Source: Cricetomys ansorgei | Taxonomy: Eukaryota; Chordata; Mammalia; Rodentia; Nesomyidae | Assembly (NCBI GenBank): GCA_026225945.1 | Contig: JAMJFZ010001630.1 | Coordinates: 1-64,000, forward strand | DNA length: 64,000 nt | Direction of reading: 5' to 3' | Shown here: one piece after another, positions 34,798-48,680 of the stretch | Position numbering within the stretch: the stretch's first letter is position 1 | How the letters are laid out: every line of letters begins with the position of its first letter | Notes under the pieces: model-generated | Databases searched by the model: none | What the model saw: only the letters and a program-made list of their open reading frames with translations | Told to the model about the DNA's origin: nothing | Made by a program: the position numbers and the translations under genes

Positions 34798-35727
34798 AAA
34801 CTTTAATTATCCCTAACTATATTTCTGGGGTTCATACCCTGAGAGAGGCATTGTACCCAGGGCTCTGGTAATAAATTTGCTGATTATTATTATTAGTTTT
34901 GTTTCCTATTTTCGGGCCAAAGAAAATCCAACATCCTCAGATGCTTAGATTTCAGATGACAGAACTTGAGACAATAACCTTACTTCCCAGGTCTTAGGGC
35001 GAGATCACAATTATAATATTCTGTCTTTTTTAAAGCTAGAAAGTCCGATAATTTTCATCCGTGTAGAATTAATACTAATATCTGTCCATGTTTGGTCTTT
35101 GAGTGTGAGTGTGTGTGTTTTACAAGTAGATTATAAAATACTTATGAAAAGTCATAGGTTTAAAAGGGCTTGTGCTTCCGTGATAGCGGTTCAAGAAAAT
35201 TCCAGATGCCAAGTTTTATCTTTTCAATAAAATTATTTTCATTTTCCGTATTCTTTTGTGGTTTTCTGTCAGATATTTTATCCCACATTGCTCATGAGCG
35301 CAGTCCAAATTACAGACTGATCACTTTAGTCCGTACCACCAGCTAGCATCCTTAAGATGCAGAGGTACTTTTTCTAAAAGCCTGAATTCTATTATCAAAA
35401 TTAAAACAAATTTATGTAGAAAATAAAGGAGGCTGGTAGATTGAAAAAAAAAAGAAAAAACTAGGGAAAGATATATCAAGAACAATTGCCAGAAAGGCTG
35501 TGTGAACCTCTTTGAAAGTCTAGTTCATACTCACATGAGATGCATTTACATATGACTGCACGTGTATGCTAAATTAAAATGAAGTTTAGAAAGAATCCTT
35601 CCCCCGAAAGCGACAAGACACTAGGTGTCGCTGGAGTCCAGCAAAATCTGGATTCAGCATTAACAGTGTGAAAGCCAATGAAAACTAGTAACTTCTATTT
35701 AAGATCTCAGCCATTCTCTCCTTATTT

Positions 35728-35882
35728 TGTTCTCATCCTCCTCCTCCCCCCCTCCTCCCCTCCTCCCTTTCCCCCCCTTGTCTCCCTACACCCTTTCCTT
35801 TTCCTCCTCCCCCCCCCTCCTCCTCCCCCCCCCCTCCTCCCTTTCCCCCCCTTGTCTCCCTATGCTTTTCCTTTTCCTTTGG
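35728..35882. repeat. Tandemly duplicated C/T-rich tract
   Basis: Two consecutive copies of a unit with the order CTCCTCCC, CTCCTCCCTTTCCCCCCCTTG, TCTCCCTA, CTTTTCCTTTTCC. The first copy runs about 35746-35805 and the second about 35806-35880. The second has extra C runs. Confidence 0.8.
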
Positions 35883-36365
35883 ATTCAGCTATCCCACAGA
35901 ACGCAGACCTACACGGCACTGATTTTTCTCTTTTCTGAGTCCTCCTGAGTTGGGGGACATCAGACACTTTTTTCCCCCTGTTACAGGAGAAGAAGTGCGA
36001 GCAGGTTCAGTTTCTCCCTAACTTCCTAACCTGCTGAAGTCATTGCACGCAATCGCCTCCCTAAGAGCCTGTCTTCCCCACTCTGAACCAGCTTCTCGAG
36101 TCAGGCGTGGGGAGTTCCTAGGAGGAGGAGATCTTAAAGTGCTATTTTGGCTCCTGATTTTAGCCGATTCCTGATGCCTAGGTTTCTGACCTAAGTCTGA
36201 GCCCGTGCAGAACTTGGAGACTACGTGTGAGGATACTATACCTACCTCTGATTTCCACTTCCATTTCCCTTTTTAACAACATCCCAGTAGCTTTTAATTA
36301 TTCTTAAATAAGATTCACCTAGAGGTGCTACTGTCACTGCATACCTGTGTAAGTAACGCTACTTA

Positions 36366-36584
<219 letters not shown>

Positions 36585-37199
36585 TTAGTGGGGATTACGA
36601 GTCACCCTCAACCTGAAATGACATTTAGTAAATTAGAGCTGTGTCTGCTAAGGTTTATTAAATGGGAAGCACTGGAAGAACGTCTATATGGGTTTTGGAC
36701 ATTCGACTCTCAAGATGCTGGAAGCTGAGTAGGCGGAGGAGATCAACAGCCACGTGCTATTTAAGTCTCGAGTCTCGAATTTATGGTATCGTTTGAGCGT
36801 TCACCTGGATCATGGGAAGTGTCGGCTGTACTGTACAAACAAAGCCGTCTCTGATTAAAAGGAGCCACAGGGCACTGGAACTCTGCACTCATGTTGTCGA
36901 TATAGAAATGACACCTCTACACGTATGTGACACTGTCAGTGTGCTACAGAGGAGGAACAGGAAACCCGTTTTCCTCAGGGTATGGAGATTCCCAGAGCCG
37001 GGTCACAACGGAAGAGGGTAGACATGCCTGGTGAGTTTACAAGATTAAACAGTCCATGGAAATCTCAGAAGCTAGCTAGGTAGGATAAACACAAACATTT
37101 TAAACGTGTTATCACCTTATACAGAAAAAGAAATACGTACTGGAAAATATAGAATAATGTGAGCTAACAAATCATTTTTTAGAAAGTATAAATTTTCTC

Positions 37200-37365
37200 G
37201 GCTGGGTGGTGGTGGTACACACCCTAAATGTACAGCACTCAGGAGGCAGAGGCAGGAGGGTCTCTGTGAGTTCAAGGCCAGCCTGGTCTACAGGGTGAGT
37301 TCCAGGACGGTCAGAGTTTACAATAGAGAAACCCTGTCTTGAAAAACCAAAAAAAATAAATATAT
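37200..37365 (+). mobile_element. B1 SINE
   Basis: GGCTGGGTGGTGGTGGTACAC through GAGTTCAAGGCCAGCCTGGT to GAAACCCTGTCTTGAAAAACC with an A-rich tail. Moderately diverged, about 150 bp. Confidence 0.92.
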
Positions 37366-38684
37366 AAATTATAACTTTTTCTCTAGTTCTAGAACTTGAT
37401 TTTAATTGAAAATACCTATTATTAACATTTATTTATTTTCTATCTATCTAGAAATAGGAATTTTTAAAATAGCTTTGTTATTAAGACATTATATCACTAA
37501 CACTTGTAGATTAGAGTGTACGTGAGAGCACATTAGAGTATATATTAAAGATTTACATTTATATGTACTAACAATAACCATATGTGGAAATTTCTTTTGG
37601 GATCGGATCTCACTCGGCGTGGCACAGGTGGGTTCGAAACTCAGTCCACAGAATACAGTCTTTTCATGTGGAAATCCTTCTTTCCTGAAAAAGGCCTTCA
37701 TTCTCACACCCTTTCAACAACTTTTTCTCCAACTTACTGGTTCTCTTTCATTTTATGTTCTTTTATGTTATCGTGAGGCGCAGGGGGATTAACAGAATCA
37801 CCATATAGCTGAAAGACACTGGATTCCAGTCTACATACATGGCATAATGTAATAATACCACCTCTGTGCGTGCTATTGCACCGTGCGGCTTTGTAAGGTC
37901 CTGTCTTGGTCTGAGGCCCCAAAACTTCCAGAGGTCTAGAGAATGATAGTCTTGGTGGAGACCTAATGTTTTTAGTTGGGCAGGAGAACGACTTAGCTGA
38001 GGGACTTCTCTTCCCTCAGGAGGCTGGGTACACCTGTAACTATGCTGAAGAGACAGGAGGAATTAAACGGCCCTTTAATAAGATAACGTAAAATTCTTCC
38101 TCAGAATTCCCATCCTCTGATACAGTAGCTTAGAGAACTTTGTAAGTCTGCCTTGCTTTTTCTGAATTACTCAGAAAAAAAAAAAGTGACTTTCCGTCTT
38201 CTTTTCTCTTCTAAGTATGTGCTTTCCTTAATGCTTTGGGCTTCAGTTTATCTCTAAAGCTCCCCTCACCCATGCGACTGCCCGTTCAGCATGAGGCTGG
38301 TCTCCGCACGGGCTTAACCTAAACCGTAAAGCATTTGTCTTTTCCTGTTCCATGCTTCTCTTCCAGGTACTTGCTAAGAGTTACAGCTTGCCTGATCTGT
38401 ATTTTTTTTTCTTTAAACTCAATAAAATTGCCCTTCAGTCCCTGTGAAGTTGTTTCTTAATTACTTGTTATTTTTTTATTAATAAGACTAGGAACCCCAA
38501 GAGGGGACCCTGATATCCTGAGTAACGTGTGGTCATTCTTCCAGGTCTCCTTGACGTTTCCACCTTGATGTTTCTGTGTCTTTCTGTGTCTCTCTCTCTT
38601 TATACTCACAGTTAAAGTCTATATTAGAACCCCAGCTCTATTTCATTAAAAAAAAAAAAGAGAACAAAATTTCAATATATAACC

Positions 38685-38818
38685 CATGCAAGCCAGCCCT
38701 GACTGCACATGCCTGCAATTCTAAAATTTGGGAGGTAGAGGCAGGGGTGGTCAGAGGCTCAAGTCATCCCTGGACAATCCGGTCTACATGAGGACTGTCT
38801 CAAAACAAACGAACGTCA
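38685..38818 (+). repeat. Old B1-like SINE fragment
   Basis: CACATGCCTGCAATTCTAAAATTTGGGAGG and GAGGACTGTCTCAAAACAAAC follow B1 order with heavy divergence. Confidence 0.5.
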
Positions 38819-40666
38819 AACAACGCACAACATATGCGGCCCACACTTCCTTGAATTTGATTCCTGCTTTGGTCTCAATAGTGCTAGGACTATTGGTGTG
38901 TGCCACCATCCTGGTTACATTTATCTGTAGATTAAATGCTCCTTTTGGGATCCATCTTTGAAATATTTGAGAGCGCAACGTATTTGAAGATGGTGGCACA
39001 TCTCGAAATAACTTGGTTTCAAATATCAAACTGACCCGCTTTCTGCTCTATTAAAAATGCATTGCCTTAAGAGTCCAGTGTGTGCTATTTTTGCCCTTAT
39101 TACAAGAAAAAAAACCAAGATCCTAACTTTGGAAGAAATGTGCCTAGCAGTTCACGTTAGGAGACACTGCCAATTATAGCGAAATGTTTTGTTTGCTTGA
39201 TCGATCTTAAACTTCCGTATGCCGGACGCTGGTCTTGTTAGAGTGGTTTTCTCTTCTACCTTTATCACACTCATTAGTTTCTTCGCTTCTCCGGTTCTTT
39301 CTAGTGAGAGCCCCAAAGAACAAATAATAAAACATGGGGGAGTCATGGAGAGGACGGAGTCACTCTCCAAATGCTGAGAATGTCTGGCTGCAGTGCCCAC
39401 GGATGGGTAGGAAAAGGAGTCTCGACTAACAGCAAGCGACCCACATTTTAGAGTTTTCTTCCCCCCTGAGAGATTTATGCTCACAAAAATAATAAAATCC
39501 CAACCGTTCCATAAGAACACACGGAACACACGAAGGGTCCCCAAGTCAAATCACGTTATAATCCTGACGGTTCGTAGGTACAGACAGCGAGAATGTAGCA
39601 CCGGAACTCAGAGGTTTGGCTTCAGAGTTCAATTCTTTTACGTCTGGCTTGCATCACGTAAGACTAGTGCTTATCGGTTTACAAAGCTTCGGGTTCTTTA
39701 TAATTTATTTATACTTAAATATATTTAATATGTATATTATATAAATATTTATTTGTTATATAACTAAATTAGATACATTAAAGTCAAAGTAATATAATAG
39801 AAAATTATTTCCTGCATAGAATCATGAGTGTTACTAATTAAACAGACTAAAGCTCCCCCTCGCCCCCCAGTTTTCCCTGGACAGTGTTCTTTCTACAAGA
39901 TTTGATTGGGGTTAGACATATGTATCAGGAAGCCGCTAGCTTTGATTCAAGATATTTAATTAATTTGTAGGATTATTTAAAAAAAACAACAGCAACGCAC
40001 TTCTCACCGATACTGTTAATTCACTAGTCGTCATGAGCAATGCGAACGTGCAACACTGTGGTAGGTTTCTGTGGATCCTGATGCTGTTGTTTAGCGGTGT
40101 ATAACGTACAGGTTGCAACAGGCATTTTTAGAAACAGGTTCCAAGGACGTTTTTCTTATATGCACAGAACGACTGCATATCATCCTACAGAGAGGAGACT
40201 TCAGCACAGTGCTACAAGATGGTGTGCAACTCCAAGTCAGAGGACGAGCGAGAAAAGCTTCACTAATTCCTTCGCAGTTGCAGAGACTCCCAAATAAATG
40301 AAGCCTTATGGCTTCTGCCTTTTAAAGCACCTGTGCCCCAAAATTCAGGGCCGTTCTGTGGGAGCTCTGGATGTGACAGGTTCACTCCGTGGGCACCTCA
40401 GGATGGACCTGGTCAGAGTCCATCTTCCTGGCCAGTAATGAATTAATTTAATCAAAGCTTGCTTGTTTCAAATTTGGCTCCATTGTGGTGGTCTTATTCT
40501 CGACAGGATTTGGGACTTGGAGAAGTATACTTGAGTTTCAATGAATGTATCACACAGAATTATCACACAGAATGTATCACAGAAGAATAATGGCTGCTGT
40601 TTAGAGTTACAGATGCAGGTCGGTCTGAAGATGATGTGTATGGAGATGAGGGGGAGTGCAAAAGGA

Positions 40667-40832
40667 GGGAGAAAGGAAGGAAGGAAGGAAGGAAGGAAGG
40701 AAGGAAGGAAGGAAGGAAAGAAGGAAGGATGGAGGGAGGGAGGGAGGGAGGGAAGGAAGGAAGGAAGGAAGAAAGGAAGGAAGGAAGGAAGGAAGGAAGG
40801 AAGGAGGGAAGGAAGGAAGGAAGGGAAGGAAA
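40667..40832. repeat. (GGAA)n polypurine tract, about 165 bp
   Basis: GGAAGGAAGG units with a central GGAGGGAGGGAGGG block. The plus strand is entirely purine from about 40668 to 40835 except for one T. All six frames stay open for long distances in such a repeat, so the Lys/Glu/Gly and Ser/Phe/Leu frames are artefacts. Confidence 0.95.
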
Positions 40833-42604
40833 GATCCATTTGGGTACCTTTAACAGAATGAGGCCATCTAGACATAAAACAAAAAGTACATAATTAAAAC
40901 TGTTAAATACGTTCTTAGGAAATGTAAGAGTCGGTTGAGGAAAACTTTTTGTACTTTACAGGGCTGAATTTTACCCATGCCCTGTGTTCTTGATCTCAAG
41001 GATGCTTAAGAAGTCCTGTATTCTTTTCTCTTACAAGAAAATTTCTCTACTTTTTCTTTTTCTTTTCTCTACTTACTGAAAAATTTCTACCATGGCTTGG
41101 AGAAGCCTCAGGGATGGACCCTTGCCTACCTCTGAGAAGGCCACACACACCCTGATTACACTTCTGGGTCTCTTAAGTAGCTGGTTTACACTGAGCAGTT
41201 AGAACTAATTTTTTGGCTACCACACTTTCTTTCAAAAAGAAAACTATGGGTTTTCTCTCTTTTCTCTGAGTCCCTTAGCTTGACACCCAATGCAGGTTCT
41301 CTTCAAAGGGCTCTCCTGCGATAGGCTAACATCAGGGTATGGCCTTCTCTAACACTGGCTGATCATTTTCCTCCCTCCCTCACAATGGCATTGGCTTCTT
41401 TCTGGCCTTAACTTTTCCTCCCTAAAACAGAAGAGTTCTTTCCCCTGCCCTATTCCCAAGAGACCCAAAGTAGACCACACTTTCAAATTGGCTCATGAGT
41501 CGCATCACCTGCAGACCTGTGGTGCTATTTGGCTACTGTGTTCCCCCTTGATTTCTTGTCTCATCTGCAGCTTCAAAGCTCTTCTAGTGCAAGCTAGCCA
41601 GCTCATTCAGTTTCCAGCACCTGGGAGCTGCTGGCGCGCGCACTGTCGTTTCAGAGGGTAGCATCGGCCAAGCCCTCGTCCTTCTAATTGCTTTATGGAA
41701 GCAGACAGATTTGTGCCGATGTCCTAGCCCTCAGTCTCTGTCATTCAGTGGATCCCATAGTTTACATTCATATAGGGTTGCCATCACGGCTACTGCCTCT
41801 GACAGAAATCTGTACTCTAGATGTCAGTTTGGTCCTTAAATTTGCTGTGAATCGGAACTCCGAAACTTAGACGTTACCAGGGAGTCTTTCAGAAGGGTTA
41901 TTAGACAAATGATGTGTGTTACATCTGTTAAGTAGCTATTCAGATATTATCAAGCTTGAAGGCAAAACCAGGAACTGAAACAGGGAGAGGGTGATCTTTT
42001 TGATGATTGGACAGAAGACCACTGGGATCTAGGTCCTATCTCTGGCCCCAATAGAGAAACATCCCAAAATGTCCAAAAGATCATAAGATTACTACCCAAG
42101 CAAGACTTTCTGATAAAGGACAAAGAGATGGTATTGCCCACTCGCTTAAGACACTGCACATACCAGCAACGAAGTGTGGCTGTCAAGATCTAGACAGGAC
42201 ACGCCTTCCCCCCTCCAGCCAGGAGATCTGTCTGTTCTAGAAACATCAGGAAATAGTGTAGAGCTCACTAAACACATAGGTGAGCGCAGTGCTCTCTCGA
42301 ATGTGTTTCCATTGCTCTGTAGTAAACGCTGCTTCTCTTCCGTACCGAGCTCCGTGCATCTCATCTGAATGATTCTGAGAGAGAACACGAGGAACAGGGA
42401 GCGGAGAAGAGCCGGAGCGCTATCCCAGCGACACCCGCGTTTACTGAAGTAGTGTTCGGTGATGAGCTATCTGGCCCTTCGAAGGAAGCCAACTTGAAAA
42501 GGCCGCGTACTGAGTAACTCCAAGCGCTACTGTCCTTCGGTTTCCATGGAGATGGTTTTTCAGAACTCCTTGGGAATCGAATAGTCAGTGGACTTTCAAG
42601 TTCG

Positions 42605-42627
42605 TTTTTTTTTTTTTTTTTTTTTTT
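42605..42627. repeat. Poly(T) run
   Basis: Twenty-two to twenty-three consecutive T residues in the intron. No SINE body recognised alongside. Confidence 0.85.
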
Positions 42628-43751
42628 GCGAAATGTCATAGTCTTCGCATTTAATTTTTCTGCATCCTGCCAGACGGCTCGAACTATCTCCGTGAGACTA
42701 GTAATATCTAACACGATGTATACGCTGTAAAGGTAGCCGCTACTTTGGTTTGTTTGTCTCTACGTGTTCAGCATAAAAGATGCTTCTGTTTTAAAATTTT
42801 AAATCGCACGTTGGTTAAATCCATAATGCCCACAGATACACAAGGGCAGTTTCACATTACGTTCTGGATCCCACAGAGCCACAGATTTAAAAAAACGAAA
42901 AGGAATATATTCTGGCGACTGGGTAAGGGAGAGGAGACATCAGAATGGCAGGCCACAGAGTATCCCACCCGAGTCAGACGCTTGGGAATTGATTTCTCTA
43001 AGGGTGAATGAAAACGAAGTGTGAGTGACAGATCGGCATCGCCTCTTTCATTTTGTGTGGATTAGACTCCGCTTGACAATGCATAGACACTTTCACCACT
43101 CAGGGAGCTTCTAACCTATCTCATCTCCTCCCTTCAAGGGTGGAGGCAGAGAAAAGATCACTGTCCTGGGTCAGCATCGCCTTAGATTCCAGGAAGGTCA
43201 AGAACTCAGAGAAGTCAAACCCCGCCTCCATCGGAGGGAAATTATCTACCGGGACGAGGCTGCACTCTGCTACAAAAGTATTCATCTAGAATTTTCCAGC
43301 TTGGTCCCCAGTGCTGATGACACTGGTTAATAGATTAACAATGCATCCATTCACCTTGTAGGACCCCGGAACTGAGACGATGATGAGTCCATGATGTGCC
43401 GGACCACACCTTGACCGAGATTGCTTAGTTATGCATACTTCTTGTCCTCTCTATTTGAACCTAAATCTCATGCTAGCAGCTAGAAAGCAGACTCGGGGCG
43501 GGCGAGGTCACTGGACCCTTTTACCTGTTCTTTCCAATATGGCCACATAGAATTAGTCTCCCGTCTCTGCTTTCCATGACTCTAATCAGCCTCATTGGGA
43601 TGGCTGGTCAAGCTTAGCATGTCGGGACTGCAGGGACCTAGGCTTGCTTCTTAAAACTCTGGTTATACTCATTGTTTAAATTCATGCATTGTTTAAATTC
43701 ATAGAATGCGTTAGAGCGAGAGTGAATCATAATGTAAATTCTGGATAGCAT

Positions 43752-44390
43752 TTCTTTCTTTTTTAATTAATTTATTATTTTTTCAAAACATCTGGGCCTC
43801 TGTTTCCCCTCCTTCCGCTCCTCCCAGTCCTCTCCCTATCTCCCATCTCCCCCAGATCCCCTCCATTTCCCCTCAGAAAAGAGCAGGCTTCCCAGGGATG
43901 TCAACTATAATGTGATTAGGCAGAAACCCTTCACATCAAAGCTGGATGAGACAACCCAGCAGGAGGAAAAGGGTCCCAGGAGCAGGAAAAAGAGTCAGAA
44001 ACACCCCCACCCCCACTGCTAGGAGTCCCACAAAAACACCAAGCTCAGAACCATAACATAGGTGTAGAGGACCTAGCACAGACCCGTGCAGGCTCCATGA
44101 TTGCTGCTTCAGTCCTTTGAGCTCCTATGAGCCCTGCTTAGTTGATTCTGTGGGCCATGTTCTCCTGGTATCCTCTACCCTTCTGGCTCCTACAACTCCC
44201 CCTCTCTCCTTTCTTGGTGCTTTTTAAGCTCCGAGGTGAGGGACCCGGTGAGGGACCCGATGGAGCTCTCCAATTCAGGCTCTCTTTCTGCCTAATGATC
44301 TGCATCTGCTCCCATCAGCTGCGGGAGGAAGCCTCTCTGATGGCCACTGGGTGAGGCGCTGATCTAATCCCATAGCATTTCAACTGTAAA
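43752..44390 (-). mobile_element. LINE-1 3' fragment, antisense
   Basis: The plus strand starts T-rich, continues with C-rich text (TCCCCTCCTTCCGCTCCTCCC…CCCCAGATCCCC), the complement of the L1 3' UTR polypurine tract. It then gives CTGCTCCCATCAGCTGCGGG and AAGCCTCTCTGATGGCCA, phrases common in rodent L1 3' regions. Only about 640 bp survive, with no intact ORF. Confidence 0.7.
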
Positions 44391-45120
44391 GAATACGTCA
44401 TAAAGCGGGATGTGTTGGTAATGCTGACTAGGTATGGAGTACAGATCTCATAGGAAATCCCCATTTCCTATTTCCTTTGAATATTCTCTAAAGAAGTTTA
44501 ATAAGTTCTAGTGATATTTAAAGAATAGAAGCTCCTCAAAACTACAAAAATGCAAAAGTCAGAACGAGGCTAACCATAAAATATTATAAATAAGGTATTT
44601 TAGGCAATTGGTACTTTAAAATTGAAGAACTAAACACTTATCATTAGGCAATATGATCTAGAATGGGTTGTTTGAGAGTGACATTTTTATATTGAATATT
44701 AAAGAAGGGGAATTTAATAATATAAATTCCAAATTGGCATAAAGCTCAGAATGTGTTCGGAGGTGTAAAACACAGATGAGCGGGGAAAATGGCAAGAAAT
44801 AAATGTGCTTCGTCAAAACTAACAGTATTTCCTCTGGCGTGTTCATTTATCAAACATTCACACAGGAGTGAGAGTACTGAGGATTTTTTTTTTATGATGA
44901 AAATACTCTGTGTGATATTGTAATGATGTATACATTGCTCTAATGTATAGAGTCAATTACCTTAGTTACCTATTCTTCAGCGTGAATAAGGACAATTATT
45001 TACATACACATGTATTTATATATATGCATATAATTTTATACATATACACATATTGTCTCTGTATGTGTCAGCCATTTGTCTATGCATTAGACACATAGGG
45101 ATGAATAATAACATCAAAAC

Positions 45121-45275
45121 CAGCTGGGCGGTGGTGGCATAGGCCTTTAATCCCAGCACTCGGGAGGCAGAGGCAGGTGGATCTCTGTGAGTTGGAGGCC
45201 AGCCTGCTCTACAGGGTGAGTTCCAGGACAGCCAGAGCTACAACACAGAAATCCTGTCTTGAAAAACAAAGAAAT
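45121..45275 (+). mobile_element. B1 SINE
   Basis: GCTGGGCGGTGGTGGCATAGGCCTTTAATCCC to CAGAAATCCTGTCTTGAAAAAC, full length and only lightly diverged. Confidence 0.95.
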
Positions 45276-45947
45276 CCCCGTCAAAACCACCCTGATGTCA
45301 CAACGTTTATGTAGACAGTATGAACACTGTCAGACAGGACATGTTGGATAACATTAATGCTCTCATGTGTTGTCACGGGACAGTTGTCTTTCATTTCACT
45401 GGTTTGCACAGACAGCCTATGCTTCATACTGCTTTAATAAGAGGGTTCATTCAACATTTCGAAAATACAGCAATGGTACTTGCTCACTGCCATTCATACA
45501 GCAAAACAGATACTGGGTGACTGCGTTTCATACACCGCTGCAGGATCCTTCAGTGTCACATGGGTTTAGCCAGAGCGCTTCTCTGAGGAGCAAGTCCTAA
45601 CGAGACATTTCCCTGCTCTGTACTTGATTGTACTGTTGCCAGAATCTAGCGCTCACGTGACTCACGACCCTTCTGGAAACCCGGGAGCCAGAAACTGATG
45701 GAAGAAGAAAATGCATTTATTCGAGCCTGGCTTTTAAATTTTTATCTTAAATTAACACACAGGTACTTGGCCTCACTGGGGCATTTCCACCAACGTGTGT
45801 CTTAGGAGATTCCTCGTGCTCTCTCGCACCTTCCTGGACCACTATCTCCACCTTTGCCTCATTTAAGACCCACGTGACCCTTCCCCCTGCATCCACTCTC
45901 CCGCCCCATCTAGTCTTACTTCTCTTTGGTGCCTTCTAGCTTTTGAG

Positions 45948-45951
<4 letters not shown>

Positions 45952-45991
<40 letters not shown>
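45952..45991. repeat. (CA)n microsatellite
   Basis: About twenty uninterrupted CA dinucleotides. Confidence 0.95.
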
Positions 45992-45992
<1 letters not shown>

Positions 45993-46599
45993 CTACATGA
46001 TGAAGAACACTTGGAAGAAGTTTTTGTTATTTTGGTTTCTTTAAAAACATAAAATGGTGTTTGGATTAGGTTTGCGTGCCCGCCCCAGCTGTGGTGCAGT
46101 TGTTTATGAGCTGGGTTTGGAATGCCTGATGCCGGTGGCTGTAATTTGGTTAGGTGCAGGCGTTCTGGCACCTGTAGCTTGTTTTGGGCATCGTGTGCAG
46201 CATGGGTTGATGGGAACTTTTGTTTTAGGGCATAAAAGGTCTGAAGCCAGAAGAGTCCGGGTGGGCATTGGTTGGTGGTTCGTCGGTTATGTTGATGTCG
46301 TTAGTGTGATAATCCCTAAGAGAACAAAGGTTGGAGGGATTGCGTTTACAGACCGTGAGCTGAGACGCTAGTCTGACTCGCCGTCAGCTAGTCCTCTTCG
46401 AGCTTAGGACAGCCTTCAAGAGGCTGTGAAGGTGTCTACTTTTCTCTCATTCTATATCAAGGCCGCTTGCAGAAATGGTGACGATTTCTTTCTATCCGTC
46501 TTTTCCCATTCCCTAAACAGAGGGCGAAAGAGTGTAGCGCACCGCCACACCTACATGACAGGCTAGGATCTGCAGCTAAGAGTGAGTATGCGGGGTTTG

Positions 46600-46930
46600 C
46601 GGCTGTTGTTGTTGTTTTGGGTTTATTTGGTTCTTTTTTCTCTGAATTCCAGTCTACCTCACTTGACTTCTGTGTCCATCCATTTCCCTGAAAGTTTTAC
46701 GATCTCGTGTGTCTCTATAACTAACTCCTATTCCATCTCTCTACATCTGCATTTGGATGTGTGCCCAGGAATGGCACAATTGGATCATATGGTAGTTCTG
46801 TTTTTAATTTTTTGAGGAATCTCCACACTGATTCCCACGAGGACTGCCCTGGGTTACAGTCCCACTGGCAGCAAAAAACAAAACAACAACAGCCAAAAAA
46901 AAAAAAAAAACCCCACCCAAATCTAAATGT
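46600..46930 (-). mobile_element. Old LINE-1 3' fragment
   Basis: The run GGATCATATGGTAGTTCTG, TTTTTAATTTTTTGAGGAAT, CTCCACACTGATTCCCACG, ACAGTCCCACTGGCAGCAAA is the antisense of a well-known mammalian L1 3' region. Strongly diverged; ends approximate. Confidence 0.6.
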
Positions 46931-47739
46931 TGTTTGTATTGTTCTACCACAGTGTAGAGGCCCCATGACATACACAGGAAATATAGCAAAGCACATTTGT
47001 GACTTTTTTGTATAGGTAACATTTTTAAAAAAAACAATAACTAAGAGTGTCCAAACAAAGAAACAAACAAAAAACAAAACAATAACCCCCCCCCAAATAA
47101 AAATCCCCGGGCCATTTGACTTATGTATTTTGGAACCAAATCATTTTTGACAGATATTTAAGTTTAAATTTGCACTCTCACCGTTTGCACTTGCTTGGGT
47201 AAACACCTTCAGTTAGCTCCGGTTGGAAAAAGCTAACGCGCGGGGGCTTTGCTGACGTCATTTTAGAGCTGAGACGAGTACTCATTTGTGGTTGTTTTAA
47301 CCTTTATTGTATTTTTTTTTTAATAGCCAATTATGAAGGCAGCCGTCTTCTGAATGACCTATTTGTTAGTGTGAATAAGTCAAACTGAAATTATCATTTG
47401 ATGAGAATTTCTGACCTTGAGTGTTCGGCCAAGAAAAACTTGTTGGGTTTTTAAATTGGGTTTTCTTCCCAGGAACTAACAGCACCGAGGGGGACCTGGC
47501 CTGCTTCTGCCCATCAGCATAGTGTCAAATGAACCATTCTCTCCTAGCTAGCCTTTATCTTCCTAGAAACAGTGCACTCACTCCCGAAGTTTTTGAACTC
47601 CTTTGCACAACGGGGGATTAGCCACACCCACCGACACCAGGCTCTGTGTGGGATTCACCCCAGTGCTAGTCAGTGTGGTGTGGCCTCCAGAAGCCTTATG
47701 CTTTCCTGGATTGTAAGACCTTCCTGGATTTTTTCTTAA

Positions 47740-48103
47740 AAAATAAAATAGGATATCTTTTATTTCTTCACAGACAACTTCATACATGTAAACTATGTAC
47801 CTTGATCGTACTCACCCCAACTCCCTCTTCCCACTCCCTCAGGCACTTCTAACACCCCAAAACACCCAAATCCCCCCTTTGTATTCTCGTTTTTAGAAAA
47901 TTGGAAATAAATGCTCTTTCATATTATATAATCCGATCACATTTCCCCTTCCCCCAAGTCCTTCCAGATCCCCTAATTTCCCCACTCACCCTACCCCACG
48001 CCTCCTTTCTTTTTCTCTCTCTTTTACAAAACCAAGAAGCAGACAAGCAAAACAAGAAAATAAACCATAATTTAAAAGCAAAAAAAACTAAGAACAAACA
48101 GGA

Positions 48104-48144
<41 letters not shown>

Positions 48145-48680
48145 CAAAGTCTATAAAACTCAGAAATCATAATATACAATCGCAAGGCCAATAAGAAAAA
48201 CAAACAAACAAAAAAAAAACCCAAGCAAAGCAACATGAGACAAAATGACTGTGAGATACCACGAGTTCATTTTGTGTTGGCTGTCTACTGCTGGACAAGC
48301 AACCTGCCTTAGTGTGGTTTATATACCTGGTGAGACTCCATTGGAGGAAACCAATTTCCTTTGCAAGAGGGCGACAGCCTGAGACAGCTTTTTGGTTGGG
48401 GCTGGGAGCCCATGCCTACCCCCCTTTCAGCACTGGGACTCTGTGGCTTGAATCTGAGCAGGGCCTGGGTGCGGTTCTCCTGTCTCTGTGAGTTCATGTG
48501 TGTGTCTGCCCTGGCCTGTTGTGTCTGGAAGACCCTGTTTTCTTGATGTCACCCATCTTCTAAGGCTCTTCTAGTCTTTCTGTCTCCTCTTTCACATAGC
48601 TTCCGGAGCCCCAAAGGGAGGGATATAACCATTTTTTTTTTTTAAATAACCCATTGAGCTCACTTAGTGCTGCATGTTGG
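47740..48680 (-). mobile_element. LINE-1 3' end, antisense (Lx-like)
   Basis: The C-rich block (CCCCTTCCCCCAAGTCCTTCC) is the complement of the L1 polypurine tract. It is followed by a CA repeat, AAAACTCAGAAATCATAATA, GTTCATTTTGTGTTGGCTGTCTACTGCTGG, GAGACTCCATTGGAGGAAACC and TCTCTGTGAGTTCATGTGTG, the order seen in rodent L1 3' UTR/ORF2 junctions. No coding capacity remains. Confidence 0.75.
48113..48142. repeat. (CA)n microsatellite inside the L1 3' end
   Basis: About fifteen CA units inside the L1-derived block. Confidence 0.9.

Noticed and set aside
40468..40893. Long Lys/Glu/Gly and Ser/Phe/Leu frames at the GGAA tract
   Set aside because: Repeat-driven open frames without stops; not genes.
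46054..46371. 105-codon plus-strand frame near 46.2 kb
   Set aside because: Val/Gly/Arg-rich with no recognised domain, no splice context on either strand; likely chance.
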